27,109 nt of DNA from contig FR895318.1 in assembly GCA_000434995.1 (NCBI GenBank), forward strand, positions 124,522 to 151,630, in the 5' to 3' direction. The stretch's first letter is position 1; each line of letters begins with the position of its first letter. A model generated the notes under the pieces. The model was not told the DNA's origin. It made no database searches and saw only the letters and a list, made by a program, of their open reading frames with translations. The stretch is from Firmicutes bacterium CAG:341. GTDB taxonomy: Bacteria; Bacillota; Clostridia; Oscillospirales; Acutalibacteraceae. Shown one piece after another: positions 1-9,116 of the stretch. Both the position numbers and the translations under genes were made by a program.

Positions 1-15
1 TTTCGTCTATTTTAT

Positions 16-156
16 TTAACCAAAGTAATCGCCGCTACCGTCGCCATCGCCACCGTAGTTATCACCATCGGTAAGTGTAGATGTCATAACTACATCACTA
101 ACCGGGAGAACATAATTACGAATTTGAATCTCTGGTTCTTCATATATTTTTTTCAT
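16..156 (-). CDS. Small Gly/Asp-rich protein, 46 aa, unknown function
   Basis: The frame reads ATG to TAA on the minus strand with an AAGGGGG ribosome site upstream. The N-terminal half is ordinary and begins MKKIYEEPEIQIRNYVLP. A VSDVVMTST segment follows, and the last 16 residues are almost only Gly, Asp, Asn, Ser and Tyr, with the run GGDGDGSGDYFG at the end. There is no signal peptide, membrane segment or cysteine. It starts 17 bp after the stop of the giant secreted protein and has no promoter of its own that I can see, so it is probably co-transcribed with it. Short proteins with an acidic, Pro-containing start, a hydrophobic V-V/T-S centre and a Gly-rich tail are, to my knowledge, common in gut Clostridia with no assigned role. 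A leader peptide or a precursor of a modified peptide are possibilities, but no modifying enzyme is adjacent. Confidence 0.6.
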   Translation of the reverse strand: MKKIYEEPEIQIRNYVLPVSDVVMTSTLTDGDNYGGDGDGSGDYFG

Positions 157-173
157 AACTATTAACCCCCTTC

Positions 174-3100
174 TTATTTTCTTAATGCAGCCTGAATATC
201 ATCAACGGCAAACTGTGCACCGTATACAGTAATCTTTTGGTCACCCTTTTTGAATATTGTATATGGCCTGTAATAGCAACTGCCTGATTTAGAATTGATA
301 GCTACATTGATAACAAATTGGTTACCGATTGTATGCTTTGTAGATTTAAGTCTTCTAATCGACTTATTATTTACATTTTCTAATTTAAGGTCAGGTGCTT
401 GTGATGGCTTTGTGGTACTGTTAACAGCGTAACCTGAGAACAAGAAACCGCTTTCAACCATTGTATAACCTTCAGGTAATACAAATGTGCCGATGAATGT
501 CATCTGTGTTTTATCGCTTGCATAAACAGGTGTTTCAAGTGATGTAACAGCAGGTTCTGCAGGATTCAATGTTTTGTTATTGCTTGCATCAACATTTGCA
601 AGAATCAAGGTGCTGTCATCAACAGTACCATCATCTCTAATAAAGCAATTTGCATTCGCAATAAGGTCTGTTGTATCGTTGTAGCTTATTGCCGGCTTTC
701 CTGTAATGCCATATTCAGATTGGCCAAATACAAGGTTTTGATATTCATCCTTTGTAAGAGCTACAATACCCTGTCCGTCAGCATTTGAAATTGTGTTACT
801 TACATAGAAAGTGTAACTTGAACCATAGTGAATTACACGATATACTGTTCTGTTAACATTTCCGCTGGAAATATATGTTGCATAAGCCCAGCAATATACA
901 TCATCATAAGTATAACTCAATCTTGTGTTATAATCAACTGTATTATGCTCAGTCGGTGTTGCTTCGCCCCAAGGACTCATTGTATGGAAAATATCAACTG
1001 TCAACTTTTCTTCACTTGTGTAATTAGCAGTGATTGTGGTATTCTCACTGACTTTTTGTGAGCCGGCTGTGAATCCGCCACTGTAAGAAGCAAATGTGTA
1101 GAAAGGAATGCTTGGTGCTGCCGGCAATGTGAATGAACCGTCGCTTTCAGTTTGAATAACATTAAGTACACTGCCGTTAAGACCCGACTTAACAGTTACA
1201 ATATAACCTTGTGCGGCGCTGTCAACAGCTTTAGTTGTAAGATATGTTTCACCGTTTACTATGAAGCTTAATGCAGGTGCAGTAAGCATATACTTTTCAG
1301 GTGTAGCATTGACTTTATTATCGTGTCCGTCCTTGCCGAAATCGTTATCTCTTGACGGAGCAGAGAAGCTGTAAGTCCAAGCGTAATTTGAGCCGGTAGG
1401 TGCAGTTGCCTGCTCACCGGTCTTAACTGTACCGTCAGCATAAACTGTTACAGCTGTACCGTATTCATATATACCTGTAAGCTTATTGCCGTTAAGGTAA
1501 ATATCATATGTTCTTAACTGAAGATCGTTATTTAAGTAATTCTTAATAGCGGTGTCAAGAGCAGCTGCATCGCTGTAAAGAAGTCCCTTAACTTCAAATA
1601 CTTCGTTTGTGCTTACATCTGTGTAGCTTACGGTTTTTGTAAATACAAATTCCTGTGAAGCATCACGATACATATCCAAGTCTTTCTTGGTGTCGTCTGC
1701 TTTTTGTGTTTCTTTTACTTTCTCTACTGCTTTAGCTACTGATAAGTCAGCGTTAACTTCTACCAAGCTGTTAGCAATATTTTTAAGTGTTTGTGTTTCA
1801 GCAGTGATTTCTGCCTGGCGGTCAGACATCATTGCATTTTTAGTAGCTTCATCAAGATAATAGAACTTAATTGATGAATCGTTAACTGCTTTTACAGCAT
1901 TTGCCAATGAATCATAAGTATAAGTTTCATCCTTCAAAAGCTTTGCATTAAGTGCGCTTTGTGCAGCATTATAATCAGTCCAATTTGCACTGTTTGGAGT
2001 TTGAGTGTAGCTACAAGTAAATGTAGTATCTTCAGTTACTGCTGCTTCAGGGTTAAACGCAATGCCAAGGGATGATACCCAAGTAGTCACATCAACTGTG
2101 CATGTATTTAATCCGTCTTCACTTACATAAGTAGGGAATTCCTTATTAAACTGCTCAAATGCTGTTGCATTTTCCTGGAATACTTCGCCATATTTAAGTG
2201 TAATATTACGAGTTTCATCCTTAATTACATTTTTGCCGTTGCTGTCTTTAACAATGTTACCGTCTGTATCAAATTCATTTACTTTATACTTAAATGTATA
2301 TGTAATATCTCTTACTTCAAGGTTTTTCCTTGCGTTAAATAAGTTTGTATACTTGCCAACTACTGTTGAAAGGATTGCATCTGCCGACATTGTAGCATAA
2401 CCAGGGAAATTCTGTGCAGCTTTAAGTGCATCGGTAAATACTTTCCATGAAGCATCGGTATACTTATTCTTTTGGTCAAGCATTGCGTTGCATTCATCAG
2501 CAAGGTCTTTAAGAGGTGTAACATCAAGTACCTGAACTGTTGTATCAAGTGTTTTGCTGTTTTGCGCTGATGTGTAGTAGTTATACGCTGAATAAGTACC
2601 CACATTATTAACAGTCCATACTGAAACTGCGCCGAAGTTTGTGCCGAGCGTATATGATGTTAAAGTAGGAACAGTAGATTCGGTAAGGGTTTGCTTTTGT
2701 GTTTCACCAAGGTAATAGTTCAAATCACCCCTGAGAGTGTATTTTGCTTCTGAATCGCTGTTTGATGATCTAAGGAATACACCGCCGGCAATAGGAGTCA
2801 TGCTCTGACCTTCGGTTGTTGATAAAACATCTGTAAGGTCGGTATTATAAAGTTCTGTGCCTGTTGCAGTCTTATTACCGCTCTTATCGGTAACAAATAA
2901 ACCTGATGTATTAGTATTGTTATTATAACTTTCAAGTTTAATATTATTTACATTAAAGTTGTTATATGATAAGCAACCTGCATAAGTTTTCTTTTGTTCT
3001 TCTGACAATGCTGTCGGTGTTTCACTTCTCTTTTCTTTATTGATATGCAATGCTGAACCGTTATCACCGATTTTAGCTGCAGTAGCATTGATTGAGATAG

Positions 3101-5297
3101 AATCAAGTGCGTTATTATCTTTACCGTCAACATTAGTACCGAATGTTACATCAAAATGGCCATACTTAGCATTTACTGCATCATGAGTAGTTCTGAGGAT
3201 GATACCTTTGCTTGAATAATCAGCCTGAACAGATTGGGTTCTGTGGTCATTTGAATTCATAATGCCTGTTGAACCTGTACCGGTAGTATCTGAATTATTT
3301 ATTGCTGTACCGTTCGGTGTTGCAATAAATCCATGTTCCAAAGCTTTGTATGCATCTACAACTTTATTAACATACTTTCTGTACTCAGTCATTTGAGCTT
3401 CATAATCAGTAAACGGAATTAAATCAAGCTTTGCAAGATATGTCTTTGCATCAACAAGAGCATCACTAAACTGTGAATAATTGGTATAATTTGATGCATC
3501 GCCGGCTTTAGCTTCAAGTTCAAGCACTTGATTAAGTGTTGTTCTGCCATCTGCTGTGGTAGCCTTTGCATCAGGTGATAAACGAAGATTCTTAATTTCC
3601 TCTTTGAACCTTGCCTCATTATCTGCAACAAGCTTATTTCCGGCTTCATCGGCTTTCGGTGCAAATGATGAATCGCCCCAATTTGTCTCTGATTTCCAAA
3701 CAGCTTCCTTGATTTCTTTTACAACACCTGCGAAAGTGTCATATGAAGTTTTAGTGAAATCAGCACTGTCATATGATTCAAAATCATTTATAAGATTAAC
3801 AAGCTGTGTTGTATCTGCCCTATCAACACTATCCACAAGTACAGCTTCTGTTAAACTTTGTGCCCATTGCTCTAATTCAGCTTCGCTTGTAGAATAAGGC
3901 TTACCTGATTCATAGTTAAAACCGCTGTCATTAACTTTAGCCATAATTTCTTTGCATTTTTCATAAATAGCCTTGAAATTTGCCCATGATTCAGGCGTAT
4001 ACGCAGCACCGTCATTTTCAATAGCATTATCATATTTTTTTCTTACATCGGCACTCATAGCATTACGAATAGCCGCGTAACCTGCTTTATCTGTATCAGT
4101 AAACGAAGCATTGTTAGCAGAGCTTACTCTGTTTTCAGCTTCGGTAGCATAACCGCTGTAATCATTTGATGAAGTGAAATAATCATTAGGGTTAAATGAA
4201 GTAAGGCTATCCATAGCGGTGAAGTAAGTTTTAAGTCCGCCCTGTGAGTAATCTTTAAACTGAACGGTTTCAATCTTCTTGCCGTCAACCTTAACAGCAT
4301 TTTTAATTACTGCATAGTTAACTACATGGATAGGAGTTGAGCCTGATACCGTAACATTCGCACCATTGGTGTCACTTACTTCACTCTGATTGCCGGAAAC
4401 ATAAGCTTTAAATGAAGGAGTTAAATCGACTTTATAAACAGGGCTATTTGCAGGGTCACTCGCAAGGGTGCCGCTGTAAACAAGCTGATTTGCAAAGAAG
4501 TTTTGCCATGTCGTTGTCCCAAGACCTTGCTTTGTTACTTGGTAATTAGATGTAATGGAAGCGGAAGAATTAGAGAGCTTATCAGTACCTTTTGTCCAAG
4601 CATAGTTCCAGTCAAGGTAGTTATTAGAGCCGGTTCTGCCTTTCCATTCGGAATTAAGAGTTAAGTCACTCGCTGTAGAAGAAATAGCGAAAACATATCT
4701 GTTTTTACCCCTTTTTTCACCACCTGCATTTGCCATTATTTTGGTTACAAGCGGAGTGCCACTGCCGTCATAAAGCATAGTCACTTCAGGATAATAGAGA
4801 GTCAAAGCATTATATTTGTCTTCACAAGTAGCTTTACCGTTGTTTTTTGAAGTATCAGCCACAGTGCCTGCCCAAATAACATTAGAAAGGTATCCTGCGC
4901 CACCTGTGCTTTCTGTGGCGAATACTTTATCATAAGTATTGCTTATAGTTACTTTGCCTGTAAATTCAGTCATAGCTTTTATAGCCGAATCAAGTGCATC
5001 GCACTTACCGTTAAGTGCGTTTGTTTCGCCGCCGTAGATATAAGCGTCAAGAGCTTCACGGCATGCTACATACGCTGCGTATGCATGCTCAACATTGCAG
5101 TAAACAACATCTTTTTCATAAAGTTTACTTTCAAATTCGGACATTTTATTTTCAATTTTTATAACTTCGGCATCCTGTGCTGCGTCAGTCCACGCATCTG
5201 CCGCAAAAACATGCAAAACAGAAAGCGGAATTGAAGTTGCCACCATCAATGCAGCAAGGAAAATAGCCAAAACCTTTTTTGAAAGCCTTTTTTTCAT
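174..5297 (-). CDS. Giant secreted protein with helical repeat modules, 1707 aa
   Basis: A classical signal peptide (basic MKKRLSKK, hydrophobic core, cleavage probably after VFA near residue 32) directs export. The mature protein has no LPXTG motif, dockerin or C-terminal membrane anchor; it ends DDIQAALRK. Helical stretches with Tyr/Trp-rich spacing resembling FIVAR modules lie near residues 44-95, 380-540, 600-650, 925-990 and 1110-1200. Beta-rich stretches between them (about 995-1100 and 1340-1420) resemble InlB B-repeat or MucBP folds. These assignments are by eye only. A perfect promoter, a leader of about 140 nt and an AAGGAGG ribosome site suggest strong expression. The likely role is a cell-surface or secreted adhesin or carbohydrate-binding protein, but no catalytic motif was recognised. 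The 46-residue small protein follows directly. Confidence 0.85.
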   Translation of the reverse strand: MKKRLSKKVLAIFLAALMVATSIPLSVLHVFAADAWTDAAQDAEVIKIENKMSEFESKLYEKDVVYCNVEHAYAAYVACREALDAYIYGGETNALNGKCDALDSAIKAMTEFTGKVTISNTYDKVFATESTGGAGYLSNVIWAGTVADTSKNNGKATCEDKYNALTLYYPEVTMLYDGSGTPLVTKIMANAGGEKRGKNRYVFAISSTASDLTLNSEWKGRTGSNNYLDWNYAWTKGTDKLSNSSASITSNYQVTKQGLGTTTWQNFFANQLVYSGTLASDPANSPVYKVDLTPSFKAYVSGNQSEVSDTNGANVTVSGSTPIHVVNYAVIKNAVKVDGKKIETVQFKDYSQGGLKTYFTAMDSLTSFNPNDYFTSSNDYSGYATEAENRVSSANNASFTDTDKAGYAAIRNAMSADVRKKYDNAIENDGAAYTPESWANFKAIYEKCKEIMAKVNDSGFNYESGKPYSTSEAELEQWAQSLTEAVLVDSVDRADTTQLVNLINDFESYDSADFTKTSYDTFAGVVKEIKEAVWKSETNWGDSSFAPKADEAGNKLVADNEARFKEEIKNLRLSPDAKATTADGRTTLNQVLELEAKAGDASNYTNYSQFSDALVDAKTYLAKLDLIPFTDYEAQMTEYRKYVNKVVDAYKALEHGFIATPNGTAINNSDTTGTGSTGIMNSNDHRTQSVQADYSSKGIILRTTHDAVNAKYGHFDVTFGTNVDGKDNNALDSISINATAAKIGDNGSALHINKEKRSETPTALSEEQKKTYAGCLSYNNFNVNNIKLESYNNNTNTSGLFVTDKSGNKTATGTELYNTDLTDVLSTTEGQSMTPIAGGVFLRSSNSDSEAKYTLRGDLNYYLGETQKQTLTESTVPTLTSYTLGTNFGAVSVWTVNNVGTYSAYNYYTSAQNSKTLDTTVQVLDVTPLKDLADECNAMLDQKNKYTDASWKVFTDALKAAQNFPGYATMSADAILSTVVGKYTNLFNARKNLEVRDITYTFKYKVNEFDTDGNIVKDSNGKNVIKDETRNITLKYGEVFQENATAFEQFNKEFPTYVSEDGLNTCTVDVTTWVSSLGIAFNPEAAVTEDTTFTCSYTQTPNSANWTDYNAAQSALNAKLLKDETYTYDSLANAVKAVNDSSIKFYYLDEATKNAMMSDRQAEITAETQTLKNIANSLVEVNADLSVAKAVEKVKETQKADDTKKDLDMYRDASQEFVFTKTVSYTDVSTNEVFEVKGLLYSDAAALDTAIKNYLNNDLQLRTYDIYLNGNKLTGIYEYGTAVTVYADGTVKTGEQATAPTGSNYAWTYSFSAPSRDNDFGKDGHDNKVNATPEKYMLTAPALSFIVNGETYLTTKAVDSAAQGYIVTVKSGLNGSVLNVIQTESDGSFTLPAAPSIPFYTFASYSGGFTAGSQKVSENTTITANYTSEEKLTVDIFHTMSPWGEATPTEHNTVDYNTRLSYTYDDVYCWAYATYISSGNVNRTVYRVIHYGSSYTFYVSNTISNADGQGIVALTKDEYQNLVFGQSEYGITGKPAISYNDTTDLIANANCFIRDDGTVDDSTLILANVDASNNKTLNPAEPAVTSLETPVYASDKTQMTFIGTFVLPEGYTMVESGFLFSGYAVNSTTKPSQAPDLKLENVNNKSIRRLKSTKHTIGNQFVINVAINSKSGSCYYRPYTIFKKGDQKITVYGAQFAVDDIQAALRK

Positions 5298-5444
5298 TTT
5301 CGTTCCTCCTTAAAATTTGCAGGTACTTTTTGTTCACCAAACATCGCTGTTAACCTGACCAAAAATGCACGATACCGGTAAGCAAAAACGCCCTTACAAG
5401 CGCAAAAAGGCATAGTAACACCTTTTACACTGATATTTGGCATA

Positions 5445-5473
5445 ATTATAGCATTTATTAAATTATATGTCAA
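5445..5473 (-). promoter_or_regulatory. Consensus sigma-A promoter of the giant secreted protein
   Basis: On the minus strand TTGACA (5468-5473) and TATAAT (5445-5450) are separated by exactly 17 bp. Transcription should begin near 5438, leaving an untranslated leader of about 140 nt before the ATG at 5297. The leader contains several inverted repeats, for example GTAAG at 5378-5382 with CTTAC at 5393-5397 and CAGGT with ACCTG closer to the gene. It matches no riboswitch class that I recognise. Confidence 0.8.
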
Positions 5474-5557
5474 TAGATTTAGGTGATTTCAAGCCCGAAA
5501 ATGTTTACAATTTTTAACATTTATTTACAAAATATCGCAAAAAAACAGCAGAAGCAC

Positions 5558-5592
5558 AAAAATAGCTTGGACTTAATGTCCAAGCTATTTTT
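5558..5592. terminator. Bidirectional terminator hairpin
   Basis: A perfect 15-bp stem (AAAAATAGCTTGGAC paired with GTCCAAGCTATTTTT) has a 5-nt loop, TTAAT. With A-runs on one side and T-runs on the other it can terminate in either direction. On the minus strand it would end the thioesterase-to-sortase operon before the promoter of the giant protein. Confidence 0.85.
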
Positions 5593-5596
5593 AAAT

Positions 5597-5642
5597 CCCT
5601 CCGGGTGCAATAAGTTGCACCCACCTCCCTTTACAAGGGAGG
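5597..5642. repeat. Double-hairpin palindromic element (REP-like)
   Basis: Two perfect 8-bp stems lie back to back: GGGTGCAA/TTGCACCC (5603-5610 and 5615-5622) and CCTCCCTT/AAGGGAGG (5624-5631 and 5635-5642). The CCTCCCTTTACAAGGGAGG core is, from memory, a common scattered element in gut Clostridia genomes. It sits between the terminator and the end of the sortase-like gene. A full second copy was not found in this window. Confidence 0.6.
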
Positions 5643-5676
5643 CAAAAAGGTTTATTTATTTCATTCTGCTGTTTTT

Positions 5677-6777
5677 CTATTTGTAGTCTTTTATACTTTG
5701 TTTAATTATTTTGGTAGTGGTTTCATTCTTCTTGCCATTAGATGAAATCACAATTTGCGGATACCATTTTGATGCGCCTAAAAAGTTATTTGCTATTCCC
5801 TTTTCGTTACAGATGACCTGCGGATAACGCACCAAATTTTTAGGCATAGCTTTAAGCTTATTATTATCATCCCTTGCCACGCCTACTATTACAAATCTGA
5901 AATCTTGGTGATAAGAGGTTGGGCAGGAAATAGTGATAAGGGTATCATCCCTGGTAGGCGAAACATCTGTATTATAAATAAATCTATAATGCAATCTTTC
6001 AAAAAATTCAAGTGAACTTGACGGGGTTTGCTGTTCGGTTACATTATACGGGAAAATATAACCGTTATCATCACTCTCTTTGGTATTGATATAAAAAGCG
6101 CCGATAATTTTGAAATTATAATCCTGCTTTAAATCGGAATAAGACACAAAGCCTGACGCTGAATGATTATATGCATCAATAGATGAATAATATTTTTCAA
6201 GCGAATCATCATTAAGGTAAACCACAAAATTTGTGGTTTTAGCACCTTTTTGTGATGCTTCGGCATACGGATTTTTACCGTCTGGCTTTACCAAAACAGG
6301 CGATTTAAGCTTAATATCACTGATAGTTATATACCCCGCCATATTAGGATTTTGCCCGTAAAGGTCACAATATTTTTCCATAATACCCGACGGAAAAGAA
6401 ACATCTGTATATTTCTTTTCATACTTATGGATATAAGCGGTTTTTGATGATTTAATTGCACCGCCTATACCGAAAACGCATGCAAAAAACAGTGCTATAA
6501 CTATTACTATTATAATAGTAGGTTTAAGTATTTTTTTAAGCTTTGAATAATCAAACTTTTTAAAATCAAAGCTTGGCTTTTTTGCTTTGGTTTTTTTAGC
6601 TTCGGGTTCTTTCTGCAATGATTTTTCATTTGAAAAATCGGTATGTGGCTTAGGCGGAGCAAGAGGTTCATCAATATGCCTTTCGCCGGGCAAATCATTA
6701 TTATCACGCTTTGCCTGAAATTCCTTTAAAATTTCATCAATGCTGTTTGCTTCAAAATCTTTATTATCTTCACTCAT
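5677..6777 (-). CDS. Membrane-anchored class B sortase-like protein without the usual His
   Basis: The 366-residue protein has a charged cytoplasmic N-terminal tail (1-85, Lys/Glu/Pro-rich), one membrane segment (about 86-107, IIIVIVIALFF) and an extracellular sortase B-like domain (about 135-305). The family order is visible: the AGYITISDIKLKSPVL strand, the NFVVYLND strand, the F-x-Y-x-DL region, and a C-terminal ITISC with Cys285 followed by DFRFVIVG with Arg294. In active class B sortases the strand at NFVVYLND normally ends in GHN with the catalytic His; here it reads LND. The TLxTC motif is also degenerate. It is therefore probably an inactive or divergent sortase-fold protein. It is the last gene of the operon, 2 bp after thiI. 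Confidence 0.75.
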   Translation of the reverse strand: MSEDNKDFEANSIDEILKEFQAKRDNNDLPGERHIDEPLAPPKPHTDFSNEKSLQKEPEAKKTKAKKPSFDFKKFDYSKLKKILKPTIIIVIVIALFFACVFGIGGAIKSSKTAYIHKYEKKYTDVSFPSGIMEKYCDLYGQNPNMAGYITISDIKLKSPVLVKPDGKNPYAEASQKGAKTTNFVVYLNDDSLEKYYSSIDAYNHSASGFVSYSDLKQDYNFKIIGAFYINTKESDDNGYIFPYNVTEQQTPSSSLEFFERLHYRFIYNTDVSPTRDDTLITISCPTSYHQDFRFVIVGVARDDNNKLKAMPKNLVRYPQVICNEKGIANNFLGASKWYPQIVISSNGKKNETTTKIIKQSIKDYK

Positions 6778-6779
6778 AA

Positions 6780-7952
6780 TTATTTAATAATAACCTTTTT
6801 AACATCATTTATTGCTTTTTCAAGCATTTCATCAAGATTAGGTATCTTTTGTTCTGCTTTAATTACATCATCAATATGCGGCCTTGTTTTAGGGTGCTTA
6901 GGTGTAAATACCGTACAGCAATCTTCATAAGGCTGAATAGAAATATCAAAAGTATCAATCTTGCGTGAAACTGCGATAATTTCTTCTTTATCCATACCGA
7001 TACAAGGCCTGAAAACAGGCATATCTGCCGCACAATCGGTACAAGCAAGTGCATACATAGTTTGGCTTGCAACCTGGCCCACGCTCTCACCGGTAATAAG
7101 GGCGGTGCAATTTTGCATTTCGGCAATTTTCTGCGAAAGCTTCATCATAAGGCGGCGCATAATAATTGTAAAATACTCCTCCGGGCAGTAATCCCTTATA
7201 GCTTCCTGAAGTTCGGTAAAAGGTACAACATAAGTTGTGATAACACCCGAATAGCGTGCTACTTTTTTAAGCAAGTCCATAACTTTCATCTCTGCAAGTT
7301 CCGATGTATAAGGCGGAGATGCAAAATGAACAGCGCAAAGTTCAATTCCCCTTTTTGCCATCATATATGCCGCAACAGGAGAATCAATACCGCCGCTGAT
7401 AAGTATAGCTGCCCTGCCGTTAGTGCCGGTTGGCATACCGCCTGCGCCCCTGATATTATTACCCCTTACAAAAGCGTATTTTTCCCTGACTTCAACTGTA
7501 ACGATAATATCGGGATTATGCACATCAACTTTTAAATTATTGAATTTTGAAAGGATATAGCCGCCGAGTTCCCTGCTGATTTCAGGCGATTTCATAGGGA
7601 ATTTTTTATCCGAGCGTTTAGCTTCGACCTTAAAAGTTTTAACGCTTGAAAGTTCATCATAAAGATAATCGCAAGCTTTATTTTTAATATCATCAAAATT
7701 CTTTTCACATTCACACGCGCGTGAAAATGCGGCAATACCGAAAACGCGTGAAATTCTGTCTGCCGCTTCGTCAAGGTCAATATCATCATCAAGCGGCTCA
7801 ACCATAATGGTTGATTGGCTTTTTGTATATTCAAAATCGCCGAGGTCTGATATTCTGTGTTTGATATTTTTAACAAGCTTGTCTTCAAAGCTTGAACGGT
7901 TAAGCCCTTTAAGTGCAAGTTCACCGTTTTTTACAAGTATAATTTCTTTCAT
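6780..7952 (-). CDS. thiI: tRNA sulfurtransferase ThiI (4-thiouridine synthesis)
   Basis: ThiI adenylates uridine 8 of tRNA and transfers sulfur received from a cysteine desulfurase, making 4-thiouridine. A ThiI/THUMP-type N-terminal region covers about residues 1-165 (LVKNGELALKG start; NNIRGAGGMPTGTNGR linker). The PP-loop ATPase motif SGGIDSP is at 186-192, followed by the ThiI-type HFASPPYTSE and ITGESVGQVASQT. At 390 residues it ends without the C-terminal rhodanese domain of the E. coli protein, as is usual in Firmicutes. The cysteine desulfurase gene lies 15 bp upstream in the same operon, which supports a direct sulfur relay. The ribosome site is weak (GGAAAA). Confidence 0.93.
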   Translation of the reverse strand: MKEIILVKNGELALKGLNRSSFEDKLVKNIKHRISDLGDFEYTKSQSTIMVEPLDDDIDLDEAADRISRVFGIAAFSRACECEKNFDDIKNKACDYLYDELSSVKTFKVEAKRSDKKFPMKSPEISRELGGYILSKFNNLKVDVHNPDIIVTVEVREKYAFVRGNNIRGAGGMPTGTNGRAAILISGGIDSPVAAYMMAKRGIELCAVHFASPPYTSELAEMKVMDLLKKVARYSGVITTYVVPFTELQEAIRDYCPEEYFTIIMRRLMMKLSQKIAEMQNCTALITGESVGQVASQTMYALACTDCAADMPVFRPCIGMDKEEIIAVSRKIDTFDISIQPYEDCCTVFTPKHPKTRPHIDDVIKAEQKIPNLDEMLEKAINDVKKVIIK

Positions 7953-7967
7953 TACTATTTTCCGTTT

Positions 7968-9116
7968 CTATTTTAATGGGTGGGTTTTAACAAGTTCATC
8001 AAGTGAAGATGCAAGCAAGTCGACATCATCTTTTGTATTATACCTTGAAAAACTAACCCTGATGCTTTTATCTATAATCTCATTCGGCAGGCCCATAGCG
8101 GTAAGCACATGGCTTTTTTTACCTTTGGCGCAGGCAGAACCATTGCTCACATAAACACCGTATTTTGCCGAAAGTTCCTGCAAAACAGTTTGGCTTCTCA
8201 TAAAAGTAGGAATATAAACATTCAAAATATAAGGTGATGTATCCTCATCATTATTAAACTTAATTCCGTCTATTTCAGCAAGCTTTTGCCTTGCGTACAA
8301 ATTAAGTTCTTTAATTTTTTTCTTCTGTTCATTCACATTAGGAAGTGCCTTTACCGCCGCACCGAAACCGGCAATAAGCGGTGAACTTTCCGTTCCCGGC
8401 CTGAGCCTTTTTTCCTGCTCTCCGCCGAAAGTTCTGGCAAAATTTTGGTCGGTCAAATTTGCATTTTTATTAACATACAAAGCACCTATACCCTTTGGCC
8501 CGTGAATTTTATGTGCCGTGATTGAAACAAGGTCAGCCCCAAGCTTTTTGGGGTTAATATTAACCTTACCGTAAGCCTGAACACAGTCTATATGCACAAG
8601 TGCGGGCGCACCTGCCGCTTTAACTGCTTTTGCAATGGATTTAACAGGCATTACCGTTCCGACTTCGTTATTTATATACATCATTGAAACCAAAATTGTA
8701 TCTTTATTTACTGCGTCAAAAAGCTGCTTTTCGGTAATATTACCGTGACTGTCAGGCTCTAAATAAATCACTTCAAAGCCCTGTTTTTCAAGTTGCTGTG
8801 CGGACTGAAGCACACTTTCATGCTCAATAGCAGTTGTAACAATCCTTTTGCCAAGCCTCCCTTTTGCACGGGTTGAGCCAAACAAAGCCATATTATTAGC
8901 CTCCGTTGCACCGGAAGTGAATATGATTTCATCTTTATCAACACCGAGGGAATCTGCCACAGCACCCCTTGCCAAGATAATTTCCTTCATAGCTTTAATG
9001 CCCAAATCGTGCAAGCTTGATGCATTGCCGAAATTATCTGTAAGCATATTCACAACAGCACTTACACATTCCTCACAAGGCTTAGTTGTTGCTGAATTAT
9101 CTAAATACGCACTCAT
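7968..9116 (-). CDS. Cysteine desulfurase, NifS/IscS family
   Basis: This PLP enzyme converts cysteine to alanine and an enzyme-bound persulfide. The 382-residue protein begins YLDNSATT, typical of the family. His99 (AIEHE) stacks on PLP, Lys203 in SITAHKIHGPKG forms the Schiff base, and Cys329 in SNGSACAKGKKS is the persulfide site on the short loop. The position directly before thiI indicates a dedicated donor for tRNA thiolation, like B. subtilis NifZ, rather than general Fe-S assembly. That is inference from context. Its ATG overlaps the TGA of the upstream HAD-Nudix gene (ATGA), indicating translational coupling. Confidence 0.93.
   Translation of the reverse strand: MSAYLDNSATTKPCEECVSAVVNMLTDNFGNASSLHDLGIKAMKEIILARGAVADSLGVDKDEIIFTSGATEANNMALFGSTRAKGRLGKRIVTTAIEHESVLQSAQQLEKQGFEVIYLEPDSHGNITEKQLFDAVNKDTILVSMMYINNEVGTVMPVKSIAKAVKAAGAPALVHIDCVQAYGKVNINPKKLGADLVSITAHKIHGPKGIGALYVNKNANLTDQNFARTFGGEQEKRLRPGTESSPLIAGFGAAVKALPNVNEQKKKIKELNLYARQKLAEIDGIKFNNDEDTSPYILNVYIPTFMRSQTVLQELSAKYGVYVSNGSACAKGKKSHVLTAMGLPNEIIDKSIRVSFSRYNTKDDVDLLASSLDELVKTHPLK

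Noticed and set aside
5298..5438. c-di-GMP riboswitch in the leader of the giant protein
   Set aside because: A GTCAGGTTAACAGCGATG stretch loosely recalls the 3-prime part of that aptamer, but the required GACGCAAAGCC segment and tetraloop receptor are absent.
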